Positions 29,997 to 49,249 are shown, numbered from the stretch's first letter. The stretch is 64,000 nt of DNA from Pseudomonas sp. GOM7 (GCF_026723825.1 NZ_CP113519.1:1612001-1676000), one strand, 5' to 3'. The notes: a model not told the origin generated them from the sequence alone. Program-made: numbers and translations.

Positions 29997-31052
29997 ATGA
30001 CCGCGACTTACACCCTCGGCCAGTTGGCCGAGCGCCTGGGCGCCACCCTGCGTGGCGCCGAAGGCAGGGGCATCACGGGCCTGGCCACCTTACAGGAGGC
30101 CAGGCCCGAACAGTTGAGCTTCCTGGCCAATACGCAGTACCGCAAGTTCCTGGCGCAGACCCAGGCCGGCGCCGTGCTGCTCACCGCGAGCGATGCCGAA
30201 GGCTATGCCGGCGATGCCCTTATCGTGGCCAACCCTTACCTGGCCTACGCCCAGCTCTCGCATCTGTTCGATCGCAAGCCCCAGGCCGTTGCCGGTATTC
30301 ACCCGACCGCGCAGGTCGCGGCCGATGCCCAGGTCGACCCGAGCGCCAGCATCGGCGCCTATGCGGTGATCGAGGGCGGGGCGCAGATCGCCGCTGGCGT
30401 GAGCATCGGCGCGCATTGCGTGATCGGTGCGCGTAGCGTGATCGGCGAAGGCGGCTGGCTGGCGCCGCGCGTGACGCTGTATCACGACGTGCGCATCGGC
30501 AAGCGCGTGGTGATCCAGTCCGGTGCGGTGATCGGCGGCGAAGGCTTCGGCTTCGCCAACGAGAAGGGCGTCTGGCAGAAGATCGCGCAGATCGGTGGCG
30601 TGACCATCGGCGACGACGTCGAGATCGGCGCCAACACCACGGTGGATCGTGGCGCGTTGTCCGACACCCTGATCGGTAACGGCGTGAAGCTGGATAACCA
30701 GATCATGATCGCGCACAACGTGCAGATCGGCGACAACACCGCCATGGCCGGCTGCTGCGGCATTTCCGGCAGCACCAAGATCGGCAGGAACTGCATGATC
30801 GCCGGTGGCGTCGGCATGGTCGGGCATATCGAGGTGTGCGACAACGTGTTCGTCACCGGCATGACCATGGTGACCCGTTCGATCACCGAACCGGGGGCCT
30901 ATTCTTCCGGTACCGCCATGCAGCCAGCAGGCGAGTGGAAGAAGAGTGCGGCGCGCATTCGTCAGTTGGACGAGATGGCCAAGCGTCTACGCGAGCTGGA
31001 AAAACAGCTCGCCGCCGTGACCCAGACGGCGAACGCCTCATCTGATGCCTGA
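29997..31052 (+). CDS. lpxD: UDP-3-O-(3-hydroxyacyl)glucosamine N-acyltransferase
   Basis: LpxD adds the second hydroxyacyl chain in lipid A synthesis, using acyl-ACP. The 351-residue protein has an N-terminal uridine-binding domain ([20 protein letters not shown]), a long left-handed beta-helix of hexapeptide repeats from about residue 105, the catalytic His in [10 protein letters not shown], and a C-terminal helical tail. The start is ATG 29997 (a TTG two codons earlier overlaps the skp stop). Confidence 0.96.
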   Translation: MTATYTLGQLAERLGATLRGAEGRGITGLATLQEARPEQLSFLANTQYRKFLAQTQAGAVLLTASDAEGYAGDALIVANPYLAYAQLSHLFDRKPQAVAGIHPTAQVAADAQVDPSASIGAYAVIEGGAQIAAGVSIGAHCVIGARSVIGEGGWLAPRVTLYHDVRIGKRVVIQSGAVIGGEGFGFANEKGVWQKIAQIGGVTIGDDVEIGANTTVDRGALSDTLIGNGVKLDNQIMIAHNVQIGDNTAMAGCCGISGSTKIGRNCMIAGGVGMVGHIEVCDNVFVTGMTMVTRSITEPGAYSSGTAMQPAGEWKKSAARIRQLDEMAKRLRELEKQLAAVTQTANASSDA

Positions 31053-31075
31053 GCACGGTGTGACCGTGCTCTTTT
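31051..31075 (+). terminator. Hairpin with U-run between lpxD and fabZ
   Basis: A perfect 9-bp stem (31051-31059 with 31063-31071) and GTG loop is followed by TTTTCTTTTC. It overlaps the lpxD stop codon. As fabZ continues the same pathway on the same strand, it may be a partial terminator. Confidence 0.8.
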
Positions 31076-31099
31076 CTTTTCTTACAGGCTTAACCGGAC

Positions 31100-31540
31100 A
31101 TGATGGACATCAACGAAATTCGTGAATATTTGCCGCACCGCTATCCTTTCCTACTGGTGGATCGTGTGGTGGACCTGGACGTCGAAGGCAAGCAGATTCG
31201 CGCCTATAAGAATGTCAGCATCAACGAACCTTTCTTCAACGGGCACTTCCCCGAGCACCCGATCATGCCGGGCGTGCTGATCATCGAAGCCATGGCCCAG
31301 GCCGCCGGTATCCTTGGTTTCAAGATGATGGGCATCAAGCCGGCTGACGGTACCCTCTACTACTTCGTCGGCTCCGACAAGCTGCGTTTCCGCTCTCCGG
31401 TACTGCCGGGCGACCAGCTCGTGCTGGAGGCCAAGTACCTGAGCGATCGTCGCAGCATCTGGAAGTTCGAGTGCCGCGCCACTGTCGACGGCAAGGAAGT
31501 CTGCTCCGCTGAAATCATCTGCGCGGATCGCAAGCTATGA
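31100..31540 (+). CDS. fabZ: 3-hydroxyacyl-[acyl-carrier-protein] dehydratase
   Basis: FabZ dehydrates 3-hydroxyacyl-ACP in fatty acid elongation and competes with LpxA/LpxD for hydroxyacyl-ACP. The 146-residue hotdog-fold protein has catalytic H49 in FNGHFPEHP and E63 in [10 protein letters not shown]. Its stop overlaps the lpxA start by ATGA. Confidence 0.97.
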   Translation: MMDINEIREYLPHRYPFLLVDRVVDLDVEGKQIRAYKNVSINEPFFNGHFPEHPIMPGVLIIEAMAQAAGILGFKMMGIKPADGTLYYFVGSDKLRFRSPVLPGDQLVLEAKYLSDRRSIWKFECRATVDGKEVCSAEIICADRKL

Positions 31541-32313
31541 GTTCGATCGACCCTCGTGCCATCATTGACCCCAGTGCCAGACTGGCCGACGACGTCGTCG
31601 TCGGCCCGTGGAGCATTGTCGGGCCCGATGTGGAAATCGGCGAGGGTACGGTGATCGGCCCGCACGTGGTGCTCAAGGGCCCGACGGTGATTGGCAAGCA
31701 CAACCGCATCTACCAGTTTTCCTCGGTGGGTGAGGATACGCCCGACCTCAAGTACAAGGGTGAGCCAACGCGGCTGGTGATCGGCGATCACAACGTGATC
31801 CGTGAAGGTGTCACCATTCACCGCGGCACCGTGCAGGATCGCAGTGAAACCACCCTGGGTGACCACAACCTGATCATGGCCTATGCCCATATCGGCCACG
31901 ACAGCGTGATCGGCAACCACTGCATCCTGGTCAACAACACCGCGCTGGCCGGGCACGTCTGGGTCGATGACTGGGCGATCCTGTCCGGCTATACCTTGGT
32001 GCACCAGTTCTGCCGTATCGGCGCGCACAGCTTCTCCGGCATGGGCACCGCCATCGGCAAGGACGTTCCGGCCTTCGTCACCGTGTTCGGCAACCCGGCC
32101 GAGGCACGCAGCATGAACTTCGAGGGCATGCGTCGTCGGGGCTTCTCCGCCGAGGCCATCGCCGCCCTGCGCAGGGCCTACAAGTTGGTCTATCGCCAGG
32201 GGCTGACGGTGGAGCAAGCGCTGAACGAGCTGGCCGAGTCCGCCGCCCAGTTCCCGGAAGTGGCGATCTTCCGCGACTCCATCCAGGCGTCCACGCGCGG
32301 CATCACGCGCTGA
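31537..32313 (+). CDS. lpxA: UDP-N-acetylglucosamine O-acyltransferase
   Basis: The first step of lipid A synthesis. The 258-residue protein is mainly left-handed beta-helix hexapeptide repeats, with the catalytic His in the [10 protein letters not shown] region and the conserved [21 protein letters not shown] segment. It is translationally coupled to fabZ. Confidence 0.97.
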   Translation: MSSIDPRAIIDPSARLADDVVVGPWSIVGPDVEIGEGTVIGPHVVLKGPTVIGKHNRIYQFSSVGEDTPDLKYKGEPTRLVIGDHNVIREGVTIHRGTVQDRSETTLGDHNLIMAYAHIGHDSVIGNHCILVNNTALAGHVWVDDWAILSGYTLVHQFCRIGAHSFSGMGTAIGKDVPAFVTVFGNPAEARSMNFEGMRRRGFSAEAIAALRRAYKLVYRQGLTVEQALNELAESAAQFPEVAIFRDSIQASTRGITR

Positions 32314-32429
32314 GACGCGGCCCGATCCGCTGGATGCGCGCGCAAGTTCGAGCCAAACGGGCATGAGTGCCTGTAGACTCCGCCTCTTTGCCTCTGGCCC
32401 GCGAGATTTACCACAGGTTCCAAACGTCC

Positions 32430-33563
32430 ATGAGCAGACCTCTTCGCGTCGCCCTGGTCGCCGGTGAGGCGTCCGGAGACATCCTCGGCTCCGGCCTGAT
32501 GCAGGCCATCAAGCAACGCCACCCGGATACCGAGTTCATCGGTGTCGGCGGCGCGCGCATGGAAGCCGAGGGGCTGAAATCCTATTTCCCCATGGAGCGC
32601 CTGGCCGTCATGGGGCTGGTCGAGGTGCTCGGCCGGCTGTTCGAGCTGCTCGGCCGTCGTCGCCAGCTCGCCCGTGATCTGATCGCCGCGCAGCCGGACG
32701 TGTTCATTGGCATCGATGCCCCCGACTTCAACCTGGGCCTGGAGCTCAAGCTGCGCCGTGCCGGGATCAAGACCGTGCACTACGTCAGCCCCTCGGTCTG
32801 GGCCTGGCGGCAGAAGCGGGTGCTGAAGATCCGCGAAGCCTGTGACCTGATGCTGACCCTGTTTCCCTTCGAGGCGCAGTTCTACGACGCTCATCAGGTG
32901 CCGGTGCGTTTCGTCGGCCATCCGCTGGCCGATGCCATCCCGCAACAGGCTGACCGTGCCGCTGCGCGCGAAGCGCTGGACCTGCCGCAGGACGAGCCCG
33001 TGGTGGCCCTGATGCCAGGCAGCCGTGGCGGTGAAGTGGCCCGGCTTGGCGAGCTGTTCCTCGACGCGGCGATCCGCCTGCGCGCGCTGCGCCCCGGTAT
33101 TCGCTTTCTGCTGCCTTGCGCCACCCCGGAGCGCCGCCAGCAACTGGAGCAGATGCTGGTCAATCGTGATCTGCCGCTGACTCTGCTCGACGGTCGCTCG
33201 CACGAAGCACTGGCCGCCTGCGATGCAGTGCTGATCGCCTCGGGTACCGCGACCCTGGAAGCGCTGCTGTACAAGCGGCCGATGGTGGTGGCTTACCGCG
33301 TGGCGCCGATGACCTACCGGATTCTCAAGCGCCTGGTGAAGAGCCCATACATCTCCCTGCCCAACCTCTTGGCCGAGCGCCTGCTGGTGCCTGAGCTGAT
33401 TCAGGATGCGGCGACGGCAGAGGCGCTGGCTCAGGCCGTGGCACCTTTGATCGATGGCGGCCAGGTGCAGACCGAAGGTTTCGATGTGATCCACCGTGCG
33501 CTGCGCTGCGATGCCTCGGTGTCGGCGGCCGATGCGGTGCTCAAGCTGGCGGGGCGTGACTGA
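32430..33563 (+). CDS. lpxB: Lipid-A-disaccharide synthase
   Basis: A GT19 glycosyltransferase joining UDP-diacylglucosamine and lipid X. The 377-residue protein starts with [13 protein letters not shown] and shows the family's [12 protein letters not shown] and [12 protein letters not shown] segments. ATG 32430 is preferred over an in-frame ATG 63 nt upstream. The stop overlaps rnhB (TGATG). Confidence 0.95.
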   Translation: MSRPLRVALVAGEASGDILGSGLMQAIKQRHPDTEFIGVGGARMEAEGLKSYFPMERLAVMGLVEVLGRLFELLGRRRQLARDLIAAQPDVFIGIDAPDFNLGLELKLRRAGIKTVHYVSPSVWAWRQKRVLKIREACDLMLTLFPFEAQFYDAHQVPVRFVGHPLADAIPQQADRAAAREALDLPQDEPVVALMPGSRGGEVARLGELFLDAAIRLRALRPGIRFLLPCATPERRQQLEQMLVNRDLPLTLLDGRSHEALAACDAVLIASGTATLEALLYKRPMVVAYRVAPMTYRILKRLVKSPYISLPNLLAERLLVPELIQDAATAEALAQAVAPLIDGGQVQTEGFDVIHRALRCDASVSAADAVLKLAGRD

Positions 33564-34180
33564 TGCAACTGGGGCTCGATTTCACCCTGGTCGAAGAACT
33601 GGTCGCCGGGGTCGACGAAGTCGGTCGTGGCCCGCTCTGTGGGGCGGTGGTGACGGCGGCGGTGGTACTCGATCCGGCACGGCCGATCATCGGCCTGAAC
33701 GACTCGAAGAAACTCAGCGAGGCGCGGCGTGAGGCGCTGTTCGACGAGATTCGGGAAAAAGCCCTGGCCTGGTGCATCGCCCGTGCCGAGGTGGAGGAGA
33801 TCGACCGCCTGAATATCCTGCATGCCACCATGCTGGCCATGCAGCGCGCGGTCGAAGGTTTGAGCGTTACACCCAGGCTGGCGCTGATCGACGGCAATCG
33901 CTGCCCCAGGCTGGCGGTGCCCAGTGCTCCGGTGGTCAAGGGCGACAGTCGGGTGCCGGCCATCGCCGCTGCCTCGATCCTGGCCAAGGTCAGCCGCGAC
34001 CGGGAGATGGTCGAAATGGATCGGCTCTATCCCGGCTATGGCATCGCCGGGCACAAGGGCTATCCCACGCCCGTGCACCTCGAAGCGCTCAAGCGACTGG
34101 GGCCGACGCCGATCCATCGGCATTCCTTCGCGCCAGTCAGAGAAGCAGCTACAAGCCTCAAGCTGCAAGCTCCAAGTTAA
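33563..34180 (+). CDS. rnhB: Ribonuclease HII
   Basis: It removes ribonucleotides and RNA primers from DNA-RNA hybrids. The 205-residue protein has the catalytic DEVGRG (D18, E19), the ALIDGNR aspartate and the [12 protein letters not shown]-terminal motif. The last ~11 residues (after SFAPVRE) are encoded by an intergenic AAGCTGCAAGC-type repeat, so the native C-terminus has been replaced or extended by repeat sequence; the catalytic core is unaffected. Confidence 0.95.
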   Translation: MQLGLDFTLVEELVAGVDEVGRGPLCGAVVTAAVVLDPARPIIGLNDSKKLSEARREALFDEIREKALAWCIARAEVEEIDRLNILHATMLAMQRAVEGLSVTPRLALIDGNRCPRLAVPSAPVVKGDSRVPAIAAASILAKVSRDREMVEMDRLYPGYGIAGHKGYPTPVHLEALKRLGPTPIHRHSFAPVREAATSLKLQAPS

Positions 34181-34265
34181 GAGCAAAAGCAGCGTAGCCC
34201 CGGTGCAATCCGTGGCATGGGCACGGGCCATGAACTTGCAGCTTGTGGCTTGCAGCTTGCTGCTC
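34140..34265. repeat. Inverted pair of AAGCTGCAAGC-family repeats (copy c)
   Basis: The unit CTACAAGCCTCAAGCTGCAAG (34149-34169, inside the end of rnhB) and its inverse CTTGCAGCTTGTGGCTTGCAG (about 34233-34253) flank a GTAGCCCCGGTGCAATCCGTGG piece. The arms could form a long stem. Just downstream, TACAAT (34277-34282) could be a dnaE -10 element. Confidence 0.7.
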
Positions 34266-34317
34266 GCTCTTACTGCTACAATCGCCGCTTTGTCGTTTTC
34301 ACCTGCAAGGCCGCCTC

Positions 34318-37848
<3,531 letters not shown>

Positions 37849-37985
37849 TGCGCGAGGGGGGCAACGCCCCTGCGCGCCAGCAAAGGCACCTGTGGTGTCG
37901 ACCCGCTGCGCCCCATCCCGTATGGTAGGGCGCCTAATGGATACAGCTCCCCGGCCGCTTGGCCGTCGACGCAAGACGGATGACT

Positions 37986-38936
<951 letters not shown>

Positions 38937-38993
38937 GTTCTTTCTCTGCGTATCAGGCGAGTTTTCGGGCGAATGCCCGGCACAGATGGCTTT

Positions 38994-39075
38994 TGTAGGG
39001 TGTCGCGGGGCCGCCCAGGCTGTGCGCACCTATGACCGTAGCACCGGTATTTTGGTGCGCACGGCGCACCCTACG
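38994..39075. repeat. GTAGGGTG-type inverted repeat between accA and tilS
   Basis: GTAGGGTGTCGCGG at the left and GGTGCGCACGGCGCACCCTACG at the right form an imperfect inverted unit. A second unit of this family lies at 48338-48391. Confidence 0.6.
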
Positions 39076-39095
39076 TAATTTCATCGTGCATCACC

Positions 39096-39117
39096 ACGGG
39101 CCTTCGGGCCCGTTGTT
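39096..39117 (+). terminator. Terminator-like hairpin after accA
   Basis: ACGGGCC (39096-39102), TTCG loop, GGCCCGT (39107-39113) and a broken U-tract (TTGTTGTTT). It lies 20 nt before tilS, so it would act on accA transcripts. Confidence 0.55.
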
Positions 39118-39132
39118 GTTTAAGCTTGAACG

Positions 39133-40461
39133 ATGACTGCTCTCGATCTTCGCTTGCGCCAAGCCTTGCAGCCCTGGCGCACGGCGCCTGCCTGGTACAT
39201 AGCCTTCTCCGGTGGCCTGGACTCCAGCGTGCTGCTGCATCTGCTCGCCGACTGGGCGCGGCACGAGACGTTGCCGCCGCTGCGCGCCCTGCATGTCGAG
39301 CATGGTCTGCAGCCAGCGGCGCAGGCCTGGCCGGCGCACTGTGCCGAAGTCTGTCAGCGCCTGGGCATCGAGCTGGAAGTGCTGCGGGTACGGGTCGAGG
39401 CGGGTGCCAGCCTGGAGCAGGCTGCGCGCCAGGCGCGTTATGCCGCCTTTGCGCAATGCCTGGAGCCGGGCGCACTGCTGCTGACCGGCCAGCACCGTGA
39501 CGACCAGGCCGAAACCCTGCTCCTGCGCCTGCTGCGTGGCGCCGGTGTGCGTGGTCTGGCGGCCATGCCCAGGCAGCGCCCCCTGGGGGCTGGCAGCCTG
39601 TTGCGGCCGCTGCTCGATTGCCCGCGCGGCGAGCTGGAGGCCTATGCTGCTGCCCATGGCCTGAGCTGGGTGGAAGACCCGAGTAACCGCAGCGAGCAGT
39701 TCAGCCGCAACTTCCTGCGCCGGCAGATCCTGCCGCGCCTGGCCGAGCGTTGGCCGCAGACGAGCGCTGCCCTGGCGCGTACGGCGGCGCACCTGGGCGA
39801 GGCGCAGATGCTGCTCGATGAGCTGGCCGAGCAGGATCTGGCCGCCGTGCGGCAAGCATCGGGTATCGCCTGGCTGCCCGTACCGTCCTTGCCCCTGGCA
39901 CCCATTGCGGCGCTGAGTGAGGCGCGTCAGCGCAATCTGCTGCGCCACTGGCTGGCACCGTTGACGCGCCTGCCGGACAGCGAGCATTGGGCGGGCTGGC
40001 GTGATCTGCGCGATGCCGGCGTCGATGCCACGCCGATCTGGCGTCTGACCGATGGTGAGTTACAACGCAGCGAGGGGCGTATCTGGTGGCTGGCCGGCGC
40101 CTGGTTGCAGCCCCCGCCCGCGCTGGACATGCCCTGGCCCGTCGGGGCTCAGGAGGTGTCCCTGCCCGGTAATGGTCTGCTGCGCCTGCGGGGTGTTCAG
40201 GTGCATGAGAATCTGCGCGTGCGTTATCGCCAGGGCGGCGAGCGGCTGTTCATCGAGGGTCGTGGTCAGCGTGATCTCAAACGCCTGCTCAACGAGCAGG
40301 GGGTGCCCAGCTTCGTGCGCGGGCGTCTGCCGCTGCTGTACGCCGGGGACGAGTTGCTGGTGGTGGCCAACCTCGATCTGCCAGGCACCGCGGCGCAGAG
40401 CCTGCAGTGGCTGGCACCAGGCCAGCTCAGCGAAGAGCAAAGGGCGATGATCGAGGTTTGA
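39133..40461 (+). CDS. tilS: tRNA(Ile)-lysidine synthetase
   Basis: TilS converts C34 of the CAU-anticodon isoleucine tRNA to lysidine, which is essential for reading AUA. The 442-residue protein begins with the ATP pyrophosphatase P-loop SGGLDS (residues 26-31), followed by the GQHRDDQAETLLLRLLRGAG motif and the C-terminal tRNA-binding domains with the RYRQGGERLF segment. No strong ribosome site precedes the ATG. Confidence 0.95.
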   Translation: MTALDLRLRQALQPWRTAPAWYIAFSGGLDSSVLLHLLADWARHETLPPLRALHVEHGLQPAAQAWPAHCAEVCQRLGIELEVLRVRVEAGASLEQAARQARYAAFAQCLEPGALLLTGQHRDDQAETLLLRLLRGAGVRGLAAMPRQRPLGAGSLLRPLLDCPRGELEAYAAAHGLSWVEDPSNRSEQFSRNFLRRQILPRLAERWPQTSAALARTAAHLGEAQMLLDELAEQDLAAVRQASGIAWLPVPSLPLAPIAALSEARQRNLLRHWLAPLTRLPDSEHWAGWRDLRDAGVDATPIWRLTDGELQRSEGRIWWLAGAWLQPPPALDMPWPVGAQEVSLPGNGLLRLRGVQVHENLRVRYRQGGERLFIEGRGQRDLKRLLNEQGVPSFVRGRLPLLYAGDELLVVANLDLPGTAAQSLQWLAPGQLSEEQRAMIEV

Positions 40462-40483
40462 GCTGGCATCCCCTTTCCGGTAG

Positions 40484-43102
<2,619 letters not shown>

Positions 43103-43155
43103 ATCCTGCGCAATCCGGTAAAGTGCCGCCCCAGTAAGATACCCCTGGCCTCTGA

Positions 43156-44538
<1,383 letters not shown>

Positions 44539-44552
44539 GCACAGCGGACGAG

Positions 44553-44579
44553 AAAAGGGCGACGCGAGTCGCCCTTTTT
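44553..44579 (+). terminator. Terminator after eno
   Basis: An 11-bp stem (44553-44563 with 44568-44578) with a GCGA tetraloop runs into TTTTT. It ends the pyrG-kdsA-eno region. Confidence 0.85.
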
Positions 44580-44715
44580 CGTGGTCGTTTCGTCGATTTC
44601 CGGGAACCCTTGCACGGATGCACAACCTTAAAACCCATGTCACCCATCAGCCGGCTCCTTTTCAAGCATGATCGCAGCCCCTACCATGCCGATGACTCAA
44701 TCCGCGAGCCGCTCC

Positions 44716-44994
44716 ATGCGTAGTCCCTATTGGCTGTTCATCGTGCTGATCCTGTTGCTGGCTGGCCTGCAGTATCGTCTGTGGGTGGGCGAGGGCAGCC
44801 TGGCGCATGTCAGTCGCCTGCAGCAGCAGATCGCCGAGCAGAAAGGCGAGAACCAGCGCCTGCTGGAGCGTAACCGTATCCTCGAGGCCGAGGTGATGGA
44901 ACTCAAGCGCGGTATGGAAACCGTCGAGGAGCGGGCGCGGCAGGAGTTGGGCATGGTCAAAGAGGGCGAAACCCTCTACCTGCTGACCAAATGA
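44716..44994 (+). CDS. ftsB: Cell division protein FtsB
   Basis: A small bitopic protein of the FtsQLB complex that activates septal peptidoglycan synthesis. The 92-residue protein has a short cytoplasmic end, one membrane helix (about 5-21), and a periplasmic coiled coil with QQQIAEQKGENQRLLERN and the conserved EERARQELGMVKEGE end. ATG 44716 matches the usual start (MRSPYWLF); in-frame ATGs lie upstream. It overlaps ispD by ATGA. Confidence 0.94.
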   Translation: MRSPYWLFIVLILLLAGLQYRLWVGEGSLAHVSRLQQQIAEQKGENQRLLERNRILEAEVMELKRGMETVEERARQELGMVKEGETLYLLTK

Positions 44995-45695
44995 GCGTGC
45001 CGTTCTGGCTGGTCATCCCGGCCGCTGGAGTGGGTGCGCGCATGGGCGCCGACCGGCCCAAGCAGTACCTGCAGGTGGCCGGACGCAGCATTCTGGAACA
45101 TACCCTCGATTGTTTTCTCGACCATCCGGGCTTGCTCGGCGCCGTGGTTTGCCTGAGCCTGGACGATCCCTTCTGGCCGCCGCTGCCCGTGGCCAGCGAC
45201 CCGCGTGTGCGCCGCGCGCCGGGTGGGCGCGAGCGTGCCGATTCGGTTCTGGCCGGTTTGCAGGCGCTCGAGCAGGGCGGCGCGGATGCCCAGGACTGGG
45301 TGTTGGTGCACGATGCCGCGCGGCCGAACCTGGCACGCAGTGATCTCGACCGGTTGTTGGAAACGCTGGCCACGGATGCGGTCGGCGGCCTGCTGGCGGT
45401 GCCGGCACGCGATACGCTCAAGCGCGCCGATGACCAGGGGCGGGTGGCGCAAACGGTGGATCGTGCGGTGATCTGGCAGGCCTACACGCCGCAGATGTTT
45501 CGCCTGGGGAATTTGCGTCAGGCCCTGAGTGCCGCCCTGGCGGCGGGGGTGCCTATCACCGATGAAGCTTCGGCGCTGGAGTGGGCGGGCCAGGCGCCGC
45601 GCCTGGTGGAGGGCCGGGCGGATAACCTCAAGATCACCCGCCCGGAGGATCTGCAGTGGCTGCACCTGGCCTGGGCCGGGCGCAGCCTGGAGTGA
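44991..45695 (+). CDS. ispD: 2-C-methyl-D-erythritol 4-phosphate cytidylyltransferase
   Basis: The third MEP pathway step, forming CDP-methylerythritol. The 234-residue protein has the nucleotidyltransferase loop PAAGVGARMGADRPKQYL, VLVHDAARPN and the late ITDEASALEW motif. Its pathway partner ispF lies 4.4 kb downstream, separated here by the formaldehyde genes. Confidence 0.96.
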   Translation: MSVPFWLVIPAAGVGARMGADRPKQYLQVAGRSILEHTLDCFLDHPGLLGAVVCLSLDDPFWPPLPVASDPRVRRAPGGRERADSVLAGLQALEQGGADAQDWVLVHDAARPNLARSDLDRLLETLATDAVGGLLAVPARDTLKRADDQGRVAQTVDRAVIWQAYTPQMFRLGNLRQALSAALAAGVPITDEASALEWAGQAPRLVEGRADNLKITRPEDLQWLHLAWAGRSLE

Positions 45696-45698
45696 TCG

Positions 45699-46013
45699 TC
45701 AGGCGTGTCGCTGGCGGCTGATGTTGCGCTCCAGCACCGTACCCAGTTTCTCCATGGCGCCTTCCAGCGCCTGTTCCAGATTGTCGCCGTTGTGGCTCAC
45801 CGAAACCGGATCACGGCCTTTGAGCCGGGCCTCGGCCTGGCAGCGTTTATCCTGGCCGCCACCCTTGTGGCCGTTCTCGTCGTTGAAATGCAGCTCGATT
45901 CGGGTCAGGTGATCCTCGAAGCGTCGCAGCCTGAGCAGTACACGGCCACGTACCTTGTCCGCCAGCGCGGCGGAGCCGTGGATGTGGTTGTCGCTGTTGA
46001 CCATGACTTGCAT
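45699..46013 (-). CDS. HPF/RaiA-family ribosome-associated protein
   Basis: A 104-residue protein of the hibernation-promoting factor/RaiA fold (MQVMVNSDNHIHGSAALADKV, then a basic region and the paired VSHNGDNLEQALEGAMEKL helix). The sequence is short-form. Family members bind the 30S decoding region, but this variant could act in another way. It is convergent with ispD, with only 3 nt between stops. Confidence 0.8.
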   Translation of the reverse strand: MQVMVNSDNHIHGSAALADKVRGRVLLRLRRFEDHLTRIELHFNDENGHKGGGQDKRCQAEARLKGRDPVSVSHNGDNLEQALEGAMEKLGTVLERNISRQRHA

Positions 46014-46124
46014 ACATTACCTCCGGTTTCGCGGTGAGCGATGCCTGGGCTGGGGCATCACCTTAATTCTGGCCGCAAACGCCGGAAGTTGTTCCCGCTT
46101 CGCTGTGACAATCTGTTGCCTGCG

Positions 46125-47012
46125 CTAGCTGTATTCCGGGCGCTGCGCCAAACCCTGCTTGAGGTGCTCGACCAGTTGCCGCACCTTGGGTGAGAGCAGG
46201 CGCTGCTGCGGGTAGACCGCCCAGACGGCGGTGTTGGGTGGTCTGTGTTGTTCCAGCAGGGAGATCAGCGCACCGCTGCGCAAGTGTTCGAGCACATAGT
46301 AGTCCGGTAGCTGGCACAGGCCGAAGCTGCGCAGGGCGGCATCGAGCACCGCTTCGCCGCTGTTGCAGCGCCAGTTACCCTGTACCCGCACCTGCGCTTC
46401 GCGTCCGCCTTCGGCGAAGTTCCAATGGTCACTGCTGCCGATCAGGCAATTGTGCCGGCTCAGTTCGGAAAGCGAATGGGGGCGGCCGTAGCGCTGCAGG
46501 TAGTCCGGTGCCGCGCACAGGTACATGACCCGAGGGGCCAGGCGCGTGGCCACCAGCCGCGAATCCTGCAGGCGCCCCAGGCGGATGGCGAGATCCAGGC
46601 CTTCGTGCAGCAGGTCGAGTGGGCGGTTGCTCAGCTCGATTTCCAGGCGCAGTTGCGGGTGCTGAGCCATGAACTGGTTGACCAGGGGCACGATGAAGCG
46701 CTCGCCATAGGCCACCGCGCAGGTCATGCGCAGCAGCCCCTTGGGTTCGGCGCCAAGGTCGCTGACGGCGCGCAGGGCTTCTTCCCGAGCATCCTGCAGG
46801 CGCTGGCAGTGCTGCAGGAAGGTCTGGCCCGCTTCGGTCAGCGCCACGCGCCGGGTGCTGCGGTAGAACAGGCGGCTTTGCAGGCGTTCCTCCAGGCGTG
46901 CCACCTGGCGGCTGACCTGCGAGGTGGACAGCCCCAGACGCTCGGCGGCGGCGCTGAACTGACCGCACTCGGCCACCGCGACGAATTCGTCGAGTCCTTC
47001 CCAGCGATTCAT
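46125..47012 (-). CDS. gfnR: LysR-family regulator, probable GfnR
   Basis: A 295-residue LysR-type transcription factor with an N-terminal winged helix (FVAVAECGQFSAAAERLGLSTSQVSRQVARLE) and a C-terminal effector domain. It is divergent from adhC, the same layout as the glutathione-dependent formaldehyde regulator of P. aeruginosa, so it most likely controls adhC-fghA. The start ATG 47012 gives the usual N-terminus; the frame extends further upstream through the promoter region and is not used there. The symbol is by position and similarity. Confidence 0.82.
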   Translation of the reverse strand: MNRWEGLDEFVAVAECGQFSAAAERLGLSTSQVSRQVARLEERLQSRLFYRSTRRVALTEAGQTFLQHCQRLQDAREEALRAVSDLGAEPKGLLRMTCAVAYGERFIVPLVNQFMAQHPQLRLEIELSNRPLDLLHEGLDLAIRLGRLQDSRLVATRLAPRVMYLCAAPDYLQRYGRPHSLSELSRHNCLIGSSDHWNFAEGGREAQVRVQGNWRCNSGEAVLDAALRSFGLCQLPDYYVLEHLRSGALISLLEQHRPPNTAVWAVYPQQRLLSPKVRQLVEHLKQGLAQRPEYS

Positions 47013-47077
47013 GTGCGCTTCCTTCTCGCAGTCCGGAAATGGTTGATCAAGCATGCCCGTTCGGCTCTGGCGAGGCG

Positions 47078-47107
47078 AAATATTATCCCTGTACGGCAAT
47101 AATGTTT
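47078..47107. promoter_or_regulatory. LysR-type operator between gfnR and adhC
   Basis: AAATATTAT (47078-47086) and ATAATGTTT (47099-47107) form a 9-bp inverted repeat with one mismatch and 12-nt spacing. The inner ATTAT-N12-ATAAT fits the T-N11-A-type site of LysR proteins. It lies in the 173-nt divergent region. Confidence 0.65.
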
Positions 47108-47146
47108 TGCTGGGATGCCGATTGTCTCTCAGGAAGCTTGAACTAG

Positions 47147-48298
<1,152 letters not shown>

Positions 48299-48337
48299 CC
48301 AGCGGCAAGCGGCGAGTGGCCCTGCGGCCGCTCGATG

Positions 48338-48391
48338 GTAGGGTGCGCTGCGCGCACCGCTAACCCCTGGTGCGCATGGCGCACCCTACGG
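48338..48391. repeat. GTAGGGTG-type inverted repeat in the adhC-fghA gap
   Basis: GTAGGGTGCGCTGCGCGCACC and GGTGCGCATGGCGCACCCTAC are opposed around a short loop, forming a nearly complete hairpin. The right end runs directly into the GGAG ribosome site of fghA. Confidence 0.7.
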
Positions 48392-48400
48392 AGTATGGAC

Positions 48401-49249
48401 ATGACTCTGGAAAACATTTCCTGTCAGAAGAGCTTCGGCGGCTGGCACAAGCGTTACCGCCATCGTTCCAGCAGCCTCAACTGCGACATGGTGTTCGCCG
48501 TCTACCTGCCGCCGCAGGCCGAGCAGGGCGGCAAGCTGCCGGTGCTGTACTGGCTGAGCGGCCTGACCTGCACCGACGAAAACTTCATGCAGAAGGCCGG
48601 CGCCCAGCGCATGGCGGCCGAGCTGGGGCTGATCATCGTCGCGCCGGATACCAGCCCGCGTGGCGAGGGGGTGGCCGACGACGCCAATGGCGCCTATGAC
48701 TTCGGTCTGGGGGCTGGCTTCTATGTCAACGCTACCCAGGAGCCCTTCGCCCGTCACTACCGCATGTACGATTACGTGGTGCAGGAACTGCCGGCCTTGA
48801 TCGAGGCCAACTTCCCGGTATCGGACAAGCGGGGCATCGCCGGTCACTCCATGGGTGGCCATGGCGCGCTGATCTGTGCACTGAAGAATCCCGGACGCTA
48901 CCAGTCGGTGTCGGCGTTCTCGCCGATCAGCAATCCGATGAACTGCCCCTGGGGCGAGAAGGCTTTCTCACTGTACCTGGGCGAGGAGCGTTCGCGTTGG
49001 CGCGAGTGGGATGCCAGCGTGTTGATCGCCGAGGCCAGCGAAAAGCTGCCGATCCTGGTGGATCAGGGCGATCGCGACGACTTCCTCGAAGGCCAGCTCA
49101 AGCCCCAGGCGCTGCAGGCGGCGGCCAAGGCCGCCGGGCACCCGCTGACGCTACGCATGCAGCCCGGTTATGACCACAGCTACTACTTCATCGCCAGCTT
49201 TATCGACGATCACCTGCGTCATCATGCGGCCGCGTTGCGGCAGCTTTAA
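48401..49249 (+). CDS. fghA: S-formylglutathione hydrolase
   Basis: An alpha/beta-hydrolase (esterase D family) that releases formate and glutathione from the AdhC product. The 282-residue protein has nucleophile S150 in [10 protein letters not shown], acidic DQGDRDDF and the late DHSYYF histidine. ATG 48401 is preferred because GGAG at 48390-48393 lies 7 nt upstream; an ATG two codons earlier is also in frame. Confidence 0.94.
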   Translation: MTLENISCQKSFGGWHKRYRHRSSSLNCDMVFAVYLPPQAEQGGKLPVLYWLSGLTCTDENFMQKAGAQRMAAELGLIIVAPDTSPRGEGVADDANGAYDFGLGAGFYVNATQEPFARHYRMYDYVVQELPALIEANFPVSDKRGIAGHSMGGHGALICALKNPGRYQSVSAFSPISNPMNCPWGEKAFSLYLGEERSRWREWDASVLIAEASEKLPILVDQGDRDDFLEGQLKPQALQAAAKAAGHPLTLRMQPGYDHSYYFIASFIDDHLRHHAAALRQL

